Assembly: GCA_019192455.1 (NCBI GenBank)
Contig: JAHCML010000003.1
Location: forward strand, 415,294-479,293
Source: Alphaproteobacteria bacterium SS10
Lineage (GTDB): Bacteria; Pseudomonadota; Alphaproteobacteria; TMED2
Length of the DNA stretch: 64,000 nt
Reading direction: 5' to 3'
Part shown: positions 29,733 through 38,532 of the stretch, piece by piece
Position numbering within the stretch: the stretch's first letter is position 1
Layout of the letters: the number at the start of each line of letters is the position of its first letter
Program-made: the position numbers and the translations under genes
Notes under the pieces: generated by a model
Seen by the model: the letters and a program-made list of their open reading frames with translations, nothing else
Database searches by the model: none
Told to the model about the DNA's origin: nothing

Positions 29733-30032
29733 TCAGTGATCCCGTTCGGCGATAATTTCGGTGAGGATGTAGAGGCGCAGCGCGCTGGATAGGCTGCCGG
29801 TAGTTGTGTTACTGGCATCAGCCCCCGACGTTGTCGTTCTGGCGCTATCAATCCGCTCAATCAGCGCGGTCAGGGTGACGCCGTCGCGTTTGGCCAGGCG
29901 GTTGAGCTCTTCCCAGAATAGTGGCTCCAAACTAACCGATGTCATATGCCCGAACAGGCGCACCGAGCGCTTGCGCACGGTTTGATCGATCACGGGTTCG
30001 GAAAGCAGGTCGCTCGACATGCGATCAAGCAT
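29733..30032 (-). CDS. Ribbon-helix-helix domain protein (RHH_4 type)
   Basis: 99-residue predicted DNA-binding protein. KRSVRLFGHMTSVSLEPLFWEELNRLAKRDG contains the beta strand and first helix of an RHH fold, and the C-terminal SLSSALRLYILTEI is the conserved end of this family. AGGTCGAT precedes the ATG. It is followed within one base by the DUF4169 gene, probably as a two-gene operon. Targets are unknown. The pair could look like an antitoxin-toxin module, but DUF4169 has no recognised toxin features. Confidence 0.82.
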   Translation of the reverse strand: MLDRMSSDLLSEPVIDQTVRKRSVRLFGHMTSVSLEPLFWEELNRLAKRDGVTLTALIERIDSARTTTSGADASNTTTGSLSSALRLYILTEIIAERDH

Positions 30033-30067
30033 ATCGACCTAGCTGATAAGCGGGAAGTCCCGATGCC

Positions 30068-31411
30068 TTAGGCGTTGCGGATATGATCTGGCAGGCCGAT
30101 CGCACCGGTGGTGTCGGCGCCGTCGAGCCGTGCACCATCAAACAGGGCGCCGGTTAAGTCAGCATTGCGCAGGACCGCACCCGATAAATCCGCGTCCTGA
30201 AGATTGGCCCGGCGCAGGATAGAACTTGTGAAGTCCACATCCCGAAGGTCAGCCTGCACAAAACTGGCACCAGATAGGTTGGCCCCAGCGAAGTTCGCCT
30301 CACAATCCACCTTACCCTCGGGGCGGCGGACGACGAGCGGCGAGCAATCGGCACGGTCAAACTTACCGTTCCGCAAGTTTGCCTCACACATAACAATGCC
30401 GCGGAGGTCACCACCAACTGCGGTTAAGCCAGGCGCGTTGGAGGCGGTAAGGTCAGCCATGGCGAGCTTAGAGCTATCCATCTTGCCGCCACGCAGTAGG
30501 GTTAGGCAGAGGATGGCAGCAGACAGCTCAACGCCCTCCAGCGTTGCCTCACTCAAATCATAGCGGCTTAGATCGGCACGCTTCCCGATCCGGCCCAGGC
30601 TCTCAATCCATTGGGCGTGCTGCTTGAGGACTGAGCGCAGCGCCTCCTCCAAATTCTCCAGCTGCTCAGACATCTTCGCCTGGCTTAGATCGGTGCGCCG
30701 GACCTTGGCACCCTCAAGAATGGCAGCGGTCAAATCGGCGCCGTCCAGATTGGTGCGGTCAAGAATGGCGTTAGCAAAGTTGACGCCCTGCAGGTTGGAG
30801 CCAGCGAAGTTGGCGCCGGTCAGGTCTGCCCCCTCCATTTCAGCACCACGCAGGTTGCAGTTACTAAGCTCTGCATTGTTCAGCCGGGCATTGGTCATGT
30901 CGGTAAGCGACATATCCGCGTTATAGGCCAAAACATCGGTCAGGTTGGCACCCTTCAGATCAGCAAACCGTAAATCCGCCTTCTGGAAGGTGAAGGTGCC
31001 ATCGGCATGCTCAATCACCCCCTCACGGAGGTCGGCACCACGCAGGTTGGCGTGCCGCAGATTGGCGTTGCGCAGACCAGCCGCGCGAAGGTCGCTATTG
31101 GCTAGGTTGGCGCTCGATAAATCGCCATCGGTCAGCTTGGTGCCGAACAAATTGACGTTGGAAAGGTCGGTGCCTTTCAGATTGCTGCCTGACAGGTCGC
31201 TGGATGCCAGCTCGGCCAGAGCCAAATTCTGATGAGAGAAATCGAGTTGGCTGACGTCATGGCGCGTGAGGTCGAGCCGTGGCCCGCCCCGTCGGTTGGC
31301 CAGGTATTGCTGATGCTCGGCAATCAGATTGTCGAGCTGCTCTTGGTTTAGCCGACTTACCGCCTCGGCGCCGCCGGCCTCCGCCAACATTGATACGGTG
31401 CTATCACCCAT
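30068..31411 (-). CDS. Two-module pentapeptide-repeat protein (paralogue of 56714-58009)
   Basis: 447 residues, mostly A(D/N)LxG-type pentapeptide repeats that fold as a right-handed quadrilateral beta-helix. The architecture is repeated twice: a short helical cap (residues about 22-46, H-x2-YL...GGPRLDL) followed by repeats to about 248, then a second cap (252-282, H-x2-WIE..G..GKRADL) and repeats to about 437. No signal peptide or membrane segment is visible, so it is probably cytoplasmic. Some pentapeptide proteins protect DNA gyrase, but nothing here shows that. The gene stands alone with a 311-base upstream region. Confidence 0.88.
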   Translation of the reverse strand: MGDSTVSMLAEAGGAEAVSRLNQEQLDNLIAEHQQYLANRRGGPRLDLTRHDVSQLDFSHQNLALAELASSDLSGSNLKGTDLSNVNLFGTKLTDGDLSSANLANSDLRAAGLRNANLRHANLRGADLREGVIEHADGTFTFQKADLRFADLKGANLTDVLAYNADMSLTDMTNARLNNAELSNCNLRGAEMEGADLTGANFAGSNLQGVNFANAILDRTNLDGADLTAAILEGAKVRRTDLSQAKMSEQLENLEEALRSVLKQHAQWIESLGRIGKRADLSRYDLSEATLEGVELSAAILCLTLLRGGKMDSSKLAMADLTASNAPGLTAVGGDLRGIVMCEANLRNGKFDRADCSPLVVRRPEGKVDCEANFAGANLSGASFVQADLRDVDFTSSILRRANLQDADLSGAVLRNADLTGALFDGARLDGADTTGAIGLPDHIRNA

Positions 31412-31722
31412 TCAAACAGTCACCTTAAAACGCCTACAATGGCGCTAAACACTTAATCAAATCTGACTTTTAGGCATGGCCCGTAAAAGCTTGAGATAAG
31501 AGTGTTACAAATACTTTCAGCGTTTGCGTCAAATCAGCTATGACCGATTTCGGCGGGGCTTACAAATACTTCAATTTTAGCTTTTTTAAGTCTAAATCGC
31601 ATTTTGCGAGAACTTGGCTGGCGCAAGCAGTTGATCCGCCTAGAGAAAGCATTTTGCCTGTCTCAACTTGCCGCAAAAAACGGAAATCCTGAGAAAACTG
31701 GATTTTGGCTTAAGCGCCCCGG
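31412..31722. other. AT-rich intergenic region with short direct repeats
   Basis: This 311-base gap lies upstream of the pentapeptide gene and downstream of the RhtB gene, both minus strand. It contains TTACAAATACTT twice (31505-31516 and 31560-31571, 55 bases apart) and GCATTTTGC twice (31599-31607 and 31649-31657, 50 bases apart). These may be regulator sites for the pentapeptide gene. No reading frame of merit is present. Confidence 0.45.
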
Positions 31723-32361
31723 TTAAGAGGCTGCCCGAACGGTGGCCAGCTTCGCCCCAAAGCCGATGAAGACGAGGCCGGTAATCCCGTTCAACCAGCG
31801 CTGAGCCCGGTTGCTGCTGGTGAGGGCGGTTAATCGATCAAGCACCAGCACCATGGCGCAAAACCAGATGGCGTTCAGCAGTGAGTGGATGAACACCAGG
31901 GTGAAGGATGATGCGGCCGAACTGGCACCGAGATTAATGAACTGTGGGAAGGCCGCGAGGTAAAACATCGAGACCTTTGGGTTGAGGGCGTTGGTCAGCA
32001 ACCCCTCCATAAACGCCTTGCCCAATGTACGCGGGCGTTTGGCGGGCTCCGTCACTTGTGGTGCCGCTGCACCCTTATAGGCGGCGATCAACGCCTTGAT
32101 GCCAATCCAGCAGAGATAGGCGGCCCCAAGATACTTCACGATGGCAAAGGCGGTGGCCGATTGGACCAGGATGATCGAGATGCCCAGCACCGATAACGCG
32201 CCGTGGAGATAGAAGGCGGCAACAAATCCGCCGACATTGGCAAACCCAGCCAAACGACCAGAGGTGGGCACCGTCTTGGCGATTAACACGCCGTTGGGTC
32301 CCGGCGACATCACCAACAGGCTGGCAACAATGGTGAAGGCGATGATTTGCGACCATTCCAT
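31723..32361 (-). CDS. LysE/RhtB-family amino-acid exporter
   Basis: Inner membrane translocator of 212 residues with about six hydrophobic segments. VMSPGPNGVLIAKT in the first helix is the RhtB signature, and AFMEGLLTNALNPKVSMFYLAAFPQF in the middle is the second conserved block. Such proteins export homoserine, threonine or related amino acids or lactones; the substrate is not deducible. It begins 38 bases after the fumC stop on the same strand and may be read from the fumC promoter. Confidence 0.9.
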   Translation of the reverse strand: MEWSQIIAFTIVASLLVMSPGPNGVLIAKTVPTSGRLAGFANVGGFVAAFYLHGALSVLGISIILVQSATAFAIVKYLGAAYLCWIGIKALIAAYKGAAAPQVTEPAKRPRTLGKAFMEGLLTNALNPKVSMFYLAAFPQFINLGASSAASSFTLVFIHSLLNAIWFCAMVLVLDRLTALTSSNRAQRWLNGITGLVFIGFGAKLATVRAAS

Positions 32362-32399
32362 TGTTGTTCAGCCCTCCAGCCTCATTCGTTTGCCTCGCC

Positions 32400-33800
32400 T
32401 TAGTCCTTCGGGGCGATCATCTCTTCCGGCTTGATCGCGGCCCGGAATTCCTCGGCTGTCATCAGCCCCATGGCGACGCAGGCCTCTTCCAGGGTTGAGT
32501 TGTCCTCAAACGCCTTCTTCGCCACCTTGGCGGCGTTGTCGTAGCCGATATGCGGGTTCAACGCGGTAACGAGCATTAGGCTCTCACGCATCAGTTTCTC
32601 AATCCGCTCAGGATTGGCGGTGATGCCAGCAACGCAGTTATCGGTAAAGCTGTTGCACGCATCGGCGATTAGGCGGATCGACTGCAGCACATTGTAGATC
32701 ATCACCGGCTTGAAGACGTTCAGCTCAAAATGACCGTTGGAACCGGCAATGCTGACCGTTGAGTGGTTACCCATCACCTGGGTGCAGACCATGGTCATGG
32801 CCTCACACTGGGTTGGGTTCACCTTACCCGGCATAATCGATGAGCCAGGCTCATTCGCAGGCAGGGAAATCTCGCCAATCCCGCAGCGTGGGCCAGAGCC
32901 GAGCAGCCGGATATCATTGGCAATCTTCATCAGGGAGACGGCCAGCACATTCAGCATGCCTGAGGTCTCAACCAACGCGTCATGGGCGGCCAGCGCCTCA
33001 AACTTATTGGGTGCGGTGACAAAGGGTAGGCTGGTGATCTCTGCGACAGCGGCGGCGAAGCCTTCAGCAAAGCCACGCTTTGAGTTGATGCCGGTACCCA
33101 CGGCGGTACCGCCCTGGGCCAGTTCCAACAGATGCGGCATGCAGGCCCGGACGCGGGTGATGCCATTCTCAATCTGCTTAGCGTAGCCGGAGAATTCTTG
33201 GCCAAGGGTCAGCGGGGTCGCGTCTTGCAGGTGGGTCCGGCCGATCTTGATGATCTCATCAAACTCACCCGCCTTCTCACTCAGCGCGGCGTGCAGGCGC
33301 TGCAGGGCGGGGATCAGCTCATGATGGATCTGCTCAACCGCTGCGATATGCATCGCGGTTGGGAAGGTGTCGTTTGAGCTTTGGCCACGGTTCACATGGT
33401 CATTTGGGTGCACCGGGTCTTTTGAGCCCAGCGTACCGCCCAGCATCTCAATCGCGCGGTTGGCGATCACCTCATTGGTATTCATGTTCGACTGGGTGCC
33501 GGAACCGGTCTGCCAAACCACCAGTGGGAAATGGTCGAGCAGGGTAAGGTCGATCACCTCTTCCGCCGCATCGGCGATGGCGTTGCCGATTTTGTCTTCC
33601 AGCGCGCCAAGCTCAACATTGGTGACGGCCGCCGCCTTCTTAACGATGCCGAGGGCCCGGACCAGCGGCGCTGGCATGGTCTCTCCACCGATCTTGAAGT
33701 TGATCAGCGAGCGTGCGGTCTGCGCGCCATAGTAACGGTCATTGGGAACCTCGAGCTCACCCATGCTGTCGGTTTCGATGCGGACGTCTTTTGCGGTCAT
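32400..33800 (-). CDS. fumC: Fumarate hydratase class II
   Basis: TCA cycle enzyme converting fumarate to malate, an iron-free tetramer. [13 protein letters not shown] and YYGAQTARS start the protein; [27 protein letters not shown] and the superfamily signature [13 protein letters not shown] are all present. 466 residues from the ATG at 33800, matching FumC length. A longer frame begins 66 bases upstream but adds an unrelated hydrophobic leader, so I reject it. Divergent from sufE, with a 174-base shared promoter region. Confidence 0.97.
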   Translation of the reverse strand: MTAKDVRIETDSMGELEVPNDRYYGAQTARSLINFKIGGETMPAPLVRALGIVKKAAAVTNVELGALEDKIGNAIADAAEEVIDLTLLDHFPLVVWQTGSGTQSNMNTNEVIANRAIEMLGGTLGSKDPVHPNDHVNRGQSSNDTFPTAMHIAAVEQIHHELIPALQRLHAALSEKAGEFDEIIKIGRTHLQDATPLTLGQEFSGYAKQIENGITRVRACMPHLLELAQGGTAVGTGINSKRGFAEGFAAAVAEITSLPFVTAPNKFEALAAHDALVETSGMLNVLAVSLMKIANDIRLLGSGPRCGIGEISLPANEPGSSIMPGKVNPTQCEAMTMVCTQVMGNHSTVSIAGSNGHFELNVFKPVMIYNVLQSIRLIADACNSFTDNCVAGITANPERIEKLMRESLMLVTALNPHIGYDNAAKVAKKAFEDNSTLEEACVAMGLMTAEEFRAAIKPEEMIAPKD

Positions 33801-33974
33801 GGCCTGAATGATGATGTGGATCGGCGAGAAAAGGACGACGCAGTTGTAAGGCGGCACAACGCCCAAGGCAATTCGCTAATTGGCGGAAGCTGAGTTGCCG
33901 TAACCACTTGCCCTTCGGCAGAAAGCAGCTAGCTTCCAAGCTGTCGCTGAAACCAAGACCGACCTGTACGCTTC

Positions 33975-34406
33975 ATGGCCCTACCTACCGATTTTGACGA
34001 TTTGGTTGAGACCCTGGAATTCCTTGATGATTGGGAGGAGCGCTATCGCTTCATCATCGATCTGGGCAAGGATTTGGAACCACTGCCCGAGGCCGCCTAT
34101 GCCGATGAGAACAAGGTCAAGGGCTGCATGAGCCAGGTCTGGATGACCTATGATAAGCGTGAGATTGAGGGGCAGGCGGTAATCCATTTCGCCGCCGATA
34201 GCGACGCCCATATCGTGAAGGGGTTGATCGCCGTTCTGATCGTGCTGTTCTCTGACAAAACACCGGAACAGATCCTCGCCGTCGACATCGATGCCGCCTT
34301 CGCCCAGTTGCAGTTGGAAGAACACCTAAGTCCCAACCGTCGCAACGGCTTCTTCTCCATGATCGACCGCATCAAAACCGTCGCCGCTCTCGCCCAGGCG
34401 GCTTAA
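33975..34406 (+). CDS. sufE: SufE, cysteine desulfuration protein
   Basis: Sulfur acceptor for the cysteine desulfurase SufS in Fe-S cluster assembly. 143 residues. VKGCMSQVW places the acceptor Cys at residue 51, as in E. coli SufE. LEFLDDWEERYRFIIDLGK and a C-terminal LSPNRRNGFFSM are also family features. It stands alone, away from a suf operon, and is divergent from fumC, itself the Fe-S-independent fumarase. Confidence 0.95.
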   Translation: MALPTDFDDLVETLEFLDDWEERYRFIIDLGKDLEPLPEAAYADENKVKGCMSQVWMTYDKREIEGQAVIHFAADSDAHIVKGLIAVLIVLFSDKTPEQILAVDIDAAFAQLQLEEHLSPNRRNGFFSMIDRIKTVAALAQAA

Positions 34407-34497
34407 GTTCGAGCTGAAATCAACAGAATCTCGCTGCGGATGGGGTCATTCCGTGCTACATATCTTGTAGTGCAGTTTTGATGCTTGGGTTTTTGAT

Positions 34498-35439
34498 ATG
34501 CCCGATAGGTTAACGGCTGGTTGGTTGAGCGTTATCGCGTTTCTGGCGCTGTTAACGGCTGGCTCAAATGTGCTCGCCCAGACGCCTCGGGAACTTGGGG
34601 AGCCCCAAACAATTTCCTTGGATGTTGAGGTTCACGATATCCAGCGTGCCTACGGTGTTGAGGACGGGATCTGTGCATACCTCTCAGGCCGCCTCCGGTT
34701 CTCAACGGAGCAGGGTCTGATTTTTCCGGACGAGATCACAGTTCCTGAATGGCAGCCAGCGACAGCAGAAGAGCTCGCCTTTTTTAGGGAGCGCGCACGA
34801 CTTTTTGCCGTGAGCCAAATTGGCTTCATGGAATGGGTGCAGGTCACGTTTTTTGACGACAGTAGTACGACGCCAAAATGGTCTTTCCAGCTGCCTCCGG
34901 GGCAGAGCCTTGAAGCCACCGAGGTAACGATCGCGGGTGAGAGTACTCGGTTAATACGGCTTAGCGACCCGCATATGTGGCGTTTTTCTGTTCGGAAACA
35001 CGGAGCAATCATCAACTATAGGGGCAATGGCCCTATGGTGAGCCCATACGATTTGGACCGAGCGCCAGAGCTTATTGAGGGCCTCAATCTCTATAATCTT
35101 AACCATTTGGAAGGCCTCAACATTTTGCACGTGCCTAATGTTGGATTTGTGCCTGCGAACGACGTGGTCATCTACCAAGGCGAGCCCTATGGCGTTCGTG
35201 CAGATGTCGGCGGGCCGCTATCACTGTCTAAGGGTTTTAGCCCGCAGCCTTGGTTAGCCCTGAGTGATGACCAAGTTCGTGCTTTGATTGAACCTCAGGA
35301 AAATCTGAGGGGGCGCGTACTGGTATCGCCGTTGAAAGAGTTAGGGCTGCAAAGAAACGGCAATGGAAACTATTGCCATTTGTACTTTCCTGGACAGCCG
35401 CGGCAACAGTCTTGGCTCTATGGGATCAGCCTGCCTTAG
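34498..35439 (+). CDS. Secreted protein of unknown family, copy A of a tandem pair
   Basis: 313 residues with a signal peptide (hydrophobic 8-24, likely cut after VLAQ). I do not recognise the family. It shares a clear pattern with the next gene: EDGxC (Cys59 here), LRFSxxxGLI(F/Y)P, PEWxPAT, R(L/V)SDPHxW, and a second Cys near the C-terminus (Cys293, in NYC). The two Cys could form a disulfide in the periplasm. The stop is 43 bases before the ATG of copy B, so the two are probably one operon. Base composition appears lower in GC than flanking sufE. No enzymatic motif is seen. Confidence 0.75.
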   Translation: MPDRLTAGWLSVIAFLALLTAGSNVLAQTPRELGEPQTISLDVEVHDIQRAYGVEDGICAYLSGRLRFSTEQGLIFPDEITVPEWQPATAEELAFFRERARLFAVSQIGFMEWVQVTFFDDSSTTPKWSFQLPPGQSLEATEVTIAGESTRLIRLSDPHMWRFSVRKHGAIINYRGNGPMVSPYDLDRAPELIEGLNLYNLNHLEGLNILHVPNVGFVPANDVVIYQGEPYGVRADVGGPLSLSKGFSPQPWLALSDDQVRALIEPQENLRGRVLVSPLKELGLQRNGNGNYCHLYFPGQPRQQSWLYGISLP

Positions 35440-35482
35440 CCATCTCGGCTAAAGCTGTTGGGCGGCAGTGTTAGGACGTGGA

Positions 35483-36382
35483 ATGATCAGCGATGCGTTG
35501 TTGAAACTGCCCAACCTTGCGGGCAGAGGGACCCTTTGGATTGTTATCCTGCTGCTGGCGTTTCAGCCCCTTGCTGCGTTCGCAAGCCCGGATGAGCGCG
35601 GTGGCTCTGTCTCGGGTTTGGTTCAGCTTGAGTTTGAGCTCGACGATTTCCAGCTTCAGCGGGGGGATGAGGACGGGGTTTGTGGCTTCCTGGCGGCCAA
35701 CCTTCGCTTCTCGAGTGATCTTGGGCTGATCTACCCGGAAGGCGTGACGCTGCCGGAATGGCGCCCTGCAACTGAAAAGCAGCAGGCCTTTTATCGAGAC
35801 GCGCTTTGGCAGCTCCTCATTGAGCGATATGGCCTGCTACAGGGGTTGTATGCGCATTACTTCCAGCAGGACCAGCTCTATAAGTGGTGGCGTGTCTGGT
35901 TGGAGAGCGGTCTGTTTCTTGAAACAGCTGACGTGCCACTTGGTGATCAGACGGTAGCCTTAGTGCGTGTTAGCGATCCGCATGGCTGGGCGTTTCGCTT
36001 CCATGGCTCACATCCCCATCTGATTTATCACGGTGCCTCTAGGATCGTGCATCCGTTTGAACCAAGCCCGGATGCTGAGAGTTTCAGTACCCTGTTTATG
36101 GATAACTCTGCCCTTGTGGGGTCGGCCCCCGCCACCGAGATCATCTTTTACGAAGACCAGGCCTATGCTGTGTTTTCGGGCCCGTCCATAGGGCTGTCTG
36201 GTCAACCGGGATTGTCCAGGTCTGACTACCTGCAAATGACCGATGAGGCCTATCAAGCTAGGGTGTTGAGCACGTCAATGGTTGGGGGGAAGGTGAATTT
36301 GGCGCCGCTTAATCAGCTTGGGTTAAGCGACTACAACGACTTCGGCTACTGCGAGCTCGCGCTTCCTGCCTCGCAGAAATGA
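35483..36382 (+). CDS. Secreted protein of unknown family, copy B of a tandem pair
   Basis: 299 residues. I chose the ATG at 35483 because AGGA lies 7 bases upstream; an in-frame GTG at 35468 is an alternative. A hydrophobic segment at about 18-34 ends in AAFAS, a plausible signal peptidase I site. It keeps the same landmarks as copy A: EDGVC with Cys67, LRFSSDLGLIYP, LPEWRPAT, RVSDPHGWAF and a late GYC with Cys290. Between landmarks the copies differ a lot, so the duplication is not recent. Function unknown. Confidence 0.75.
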   Translation: MISDALLKLPNLAGRGTLWIVILLLAFQPLAAFASPDERGGSVSGLVQLEFELDDFQLQRGDEDGVCGFLAANLRFSSDLGLIYPEGVTLPEWRPATEKQQAFYRDALWQLLIERYGLLQGLYAHYFQQDQLYKWWRVWLESGLFLETADVPLGDQTVALVRVSDPHGWAFRFHGSHPHLIYHGASRIVHPFEPSPDAESFSTLFMDNSALVGSAPATEIIFYEDQAYAVFSGPSIGLSGQPGLSRSDYLQMTDEAYQARVLSTSMVGGKVNLAPLNQLGLSDYNDFGYCELALPASQK

Positions 36383-36422
36383 ACTCAACTCAATTCGTCA
36401 GATTTCAGACTAGCCTAGCGGT

Positions 36423-36776
36423 TTAGGGCTTCTTATTGGCTGTGCAGTTTGGGCTGATTGGGGTGCCGCTCAAATCTGGGGGCGCTGAGCCCTCAGATTT
36501 CTTGGCCGTGCCTGGATCATCCTTTGGCGTTTCTGGCTTGGGCGCTTGGGGCCCGCTCGACAGAATGGGGCGCTTCCATTTTGCGATGGCGTCTGCCGTC
36601 GTGACATCTGGATCTTCGCGGTCTTTGAGAATTTGTTGAATTTCGACAGCGCAGCTACCGCATTGGGGTCGGGCGCCGTGGCCTCTGAAGACATCGCGCA
36701 CAGACCGGGCGCCCTCATCATCAATGAGTTCCTCTAGTCTCTTTTCACCAATTCCGGTGCAGCGGCAGACATACAT
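36423..36776 (-). CDS. Bfd-like [2Fe-2S] protein with Pro-rich tail
   Basis: Residues 1-52 match bacterioferritin-associated ferredoxin: MYVCRCTG gives Cys4 and Cys6, and PQCGSC gives Cys39 and Cys42, the four ligands of a [2Fe-2S] cluster. In model systems Bfd reduces bacterioferritin to release iron. Here the protein is 117 residues, against about 64 in E. coli, because a Lys/Pro/Ser-rich, probably disordered tail follows. No bacterioferritin gene lies in the window. It is monocistronic, convergent with the copy B gene. Confidence 0.83.
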   Translation of the reverse strand: MYVCRCTGIGEKRLEELIDDEGARSVRDVFRGHGARPQCGSCAVEIQQILKDREDPDVTTADAIAKWKRPILSSGPQAPKPETPKDDPGTAKKSEGSAPPDLSGTPISPNCTANKKP

Positions 36777-36833
36777 AGGGTGGCGGTGCCCTCAAAGGTC
36801 GATGGACACACCATGGCCGCTGCTGATGAAAGC

Positions 36834-37430
36834 TTAGATGATCAGTTTCACCGCGATGGTCAGCATGACCAGCCCGACAATCACGTCGAGGATGCGCCAG
36901 GCGGCGGGCTTGGCAAAGATGGGGCGAAGTAGGCTGGCGCCGTAGCCGAGGGCGAAGAAGAAGGTGAAGGATGCCGTGACGGCGCCGATGCCGAAGATCG
37001 CCTCTGCCCCCGGATACTGGGTCGAAATTGAACCCAGTAGGACCAGCGTATCCAAATAAACATGCGGGTTCAGCCAGGTGAGTGCCAGCGTGGTGCCGAG
37101 CACGGGCTGCCAGGCGCCGGGGGCCTTATCCGCCGGGTTCAGGGCACCACCTGGGCGGGTCGCCGACCAAAACGCGCGCAGGCTATAGACCAGCAAGAAC
37201 GCGGCACCACCATAGCGGAACGCAGGCTCAATCCATGGGGCATTGGCGGTGATCGCGGCAAAGCCAGCGACACCGGCGGCAATCAGCAGCGCATCAGATG
37301 TCGCGCAGGCAAAGCACACCATCATTACATGCTCACCCCGCAACCCCTGACGCAGAACAAAAGCGTTCTGCGCGCCAATCGCGATGATCAGGCTGAGGCC
37401 GAGAAAGAAGCCGGGGAGGAATGCACTCAT
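36834..37430 (-). CDS. argO: LysE/ArgO-family basic amino-acid exporter
   Basis: Inner membrane exporter of 198 residues with six hydrophobic segments. FLPGFFLGLSLIIAIGAQNAFVLRQGLRGEH is the LysE/ArgO pattern in overlapping short motifs (IAIGAQNAF, LRQGL), and LTWLNPHVYLDTLVLLGS is the second block. In E. coli ArgO exports arginine. I start at ATG 37430 (MSAFLPG), since a further upstream in-frame start would reach into the promoter. It diverges from an ArgP-like LysR gene, the classic regulator-exporter arrangement, which strengthens the assignment. Confidence 0.88.
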   Translation of the reverse strand: MSAFLPGFFLGLSLIIAIGAQNAFVLRQGLRGEHVMMVCFACATSDALLIAAGVAGFAAITANAPWIEPAFRYGGAAFLLVYSLRAFWSATRPGGALNPADKAPGAWQPVLGTTLALTWLNPHVYLDTLVLLGSISTQYPGAEAIFGIGAVTASFTFFFALGYGASLLRPIFAKPAAWRILDVIVGLVMLTIAVKLII

Positions 37431-37538
37431 GGGGCCTTGGTCGTGTTTGTATTGATAGCCGATGGATGGTTTCAGATATCGCGATGCCGCTCGATAAGTT
37501 AAGCTCAAAAATCTTTTGTTCGTTTAGAAAATCTAACC
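37431..37538. promoter_or_regulatory. Shared argO/argP-like control region
   Basis: A 108-base divergent intergenic region between an exporter and its probable LysR regulator. The motif AAAATCT occurs twice 20 bases apart near the regulator start, and the stretch between is AT-rich. LysR regulators usually bind dyads with a T-N11-A core here, but I could not define a single site with confidence. Confidence 0.4.
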
Positions 37539-38438
37539 ATGTTGGATTACCAGGCCCTCTCGGCCCTCACCGCCATTATCCGCACCGGCAGCTTTGAGAA
37601 GGCAGCGCGTCAGCTTGGTGTGACCCGCTCGGCTGTTTCCCAACGCATTCGCCAGCTGGAGGAGCGGATGGGCACCGTGCTGATCAAACGCGGCCAGCCC
37701 TGTACGGCGACCGAGGCTGGGCATCGCCTAGTGCAGCATGTGGGTGAGGTTGAGCTTTTAGAACGGGCGGTGCAGGGCGACCTTGGTGAACCGGCACCGC
37801 TTGCCCAGGCCACCACGGTTCGGATCGCGGTGAATGCCGACAGCCTTGCCACCTGGTTCGTTGCGGCCCTCGCCGAGGTTGACGGGCTGCTGTTCGATCT
37901 AGTGGTGGATGATCAGGATTACAGTGCCGACTGGCTTGCCAAAGGGGAGGTGGTGGCGGCGGTTAGTAGTCAGGCCAAACCGGTTCAGGGCTGCGATTGT
38001 CGTCCGCTCGGCGCGCTGCGCTACGTGGCGACGGCGAGTCAGGGCTTTATCGATAAATGGTTCGCTGACGGTGTGACTACACAGGCGTTAGAGCGGGCAC
38101 CCAGCATGGTGTTCAACGTGAAGGACCGGTTGCAGGATAACTGGGCGCAAAGTGCGGTGGGGGCGGAGCCTGTTCTGCCGAGCCATTTTCTACCCTCAAC
38201 GCAGGCGTTCATTGATGCCGCCCAGGCTGGGCTCGGCTGGGGCATGAACCCAGAGGTGCTGGTACAGCCCTTGATTACCGATGGATGCCTTGCGGAGTTG
38301 GTGCCCGGCCATCCGCTGGATGTGCCGCTCTACTGGCATTGCAGTCGCCTGGCGGCCCCGGCCTTAAGCGATCTAAACAAGGCCGTTCGGGAGATTGCGC
38401 ACGCTAAGCTTGAACCCCTCGAGGATCAGTTGGATTAG
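37539..38438 (+). CDS. argP: LysR-family regulator, ArgP (IciA)-like
   Basis: 299 residues. The N-terminal winged helix contains FEKAARQLGVTRSAVSQRIRQLEERMGTVLIKR, with the ArgP trait of starting at LDYQALSALTAIIRTGSFE. The C-terminal periplasmic-binding-like effector domain follows from about residue 90. In E. coli ArgP activates argO in response to arginine, with lysine antagonism. The divergent LysE/ArgO gene is its obvious target. ArgP-like proteins also act in Corynebacterium (LysG), so the effector may be lysine or arginine. Confidence 0.88.
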   Translation: MLDYQALSALTAIIRTGSFEKAARQLGVTRSAVSQRIRQLEERMGTVLIKRGQPCTATEAGHRLVQHVGEVELLERAVQGDLGEPAPLAQATTVRIAVNADSLATWFVAALAEVDGLLFDLVVDDQDYSADWLAKGEVVAAVSSQAKPVQGCDCRPLGALRYVATASQGFIDKWFADGVTTQALERAPSMVFNVKDRLQDNWAQSAVGAEPVLPSHFLPSTQAFIDAAQAGLGWGMNPEVLVQPLITDGCLAELVPGHPLDVPLYWHCSRLAAPALSDLNKAVREIAHAKLEPLEDQLD

Positions 38439-38532
38439 GCCCGAACAGCAATTGGGCGCTTGTGTTTTCATCAATGGCAGCTAGGGTCGCGACTAGTCCA
38501 TTTGATTGATCACTTTTGCGGTCGTTCTCCCT

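Noticed and set aside
29555-30032. Toxin-antitoxin system
   Set aside because: The spacing fits, but DUF4169 has no toxin motif, and the family looks like a conserved housekeeping pair.
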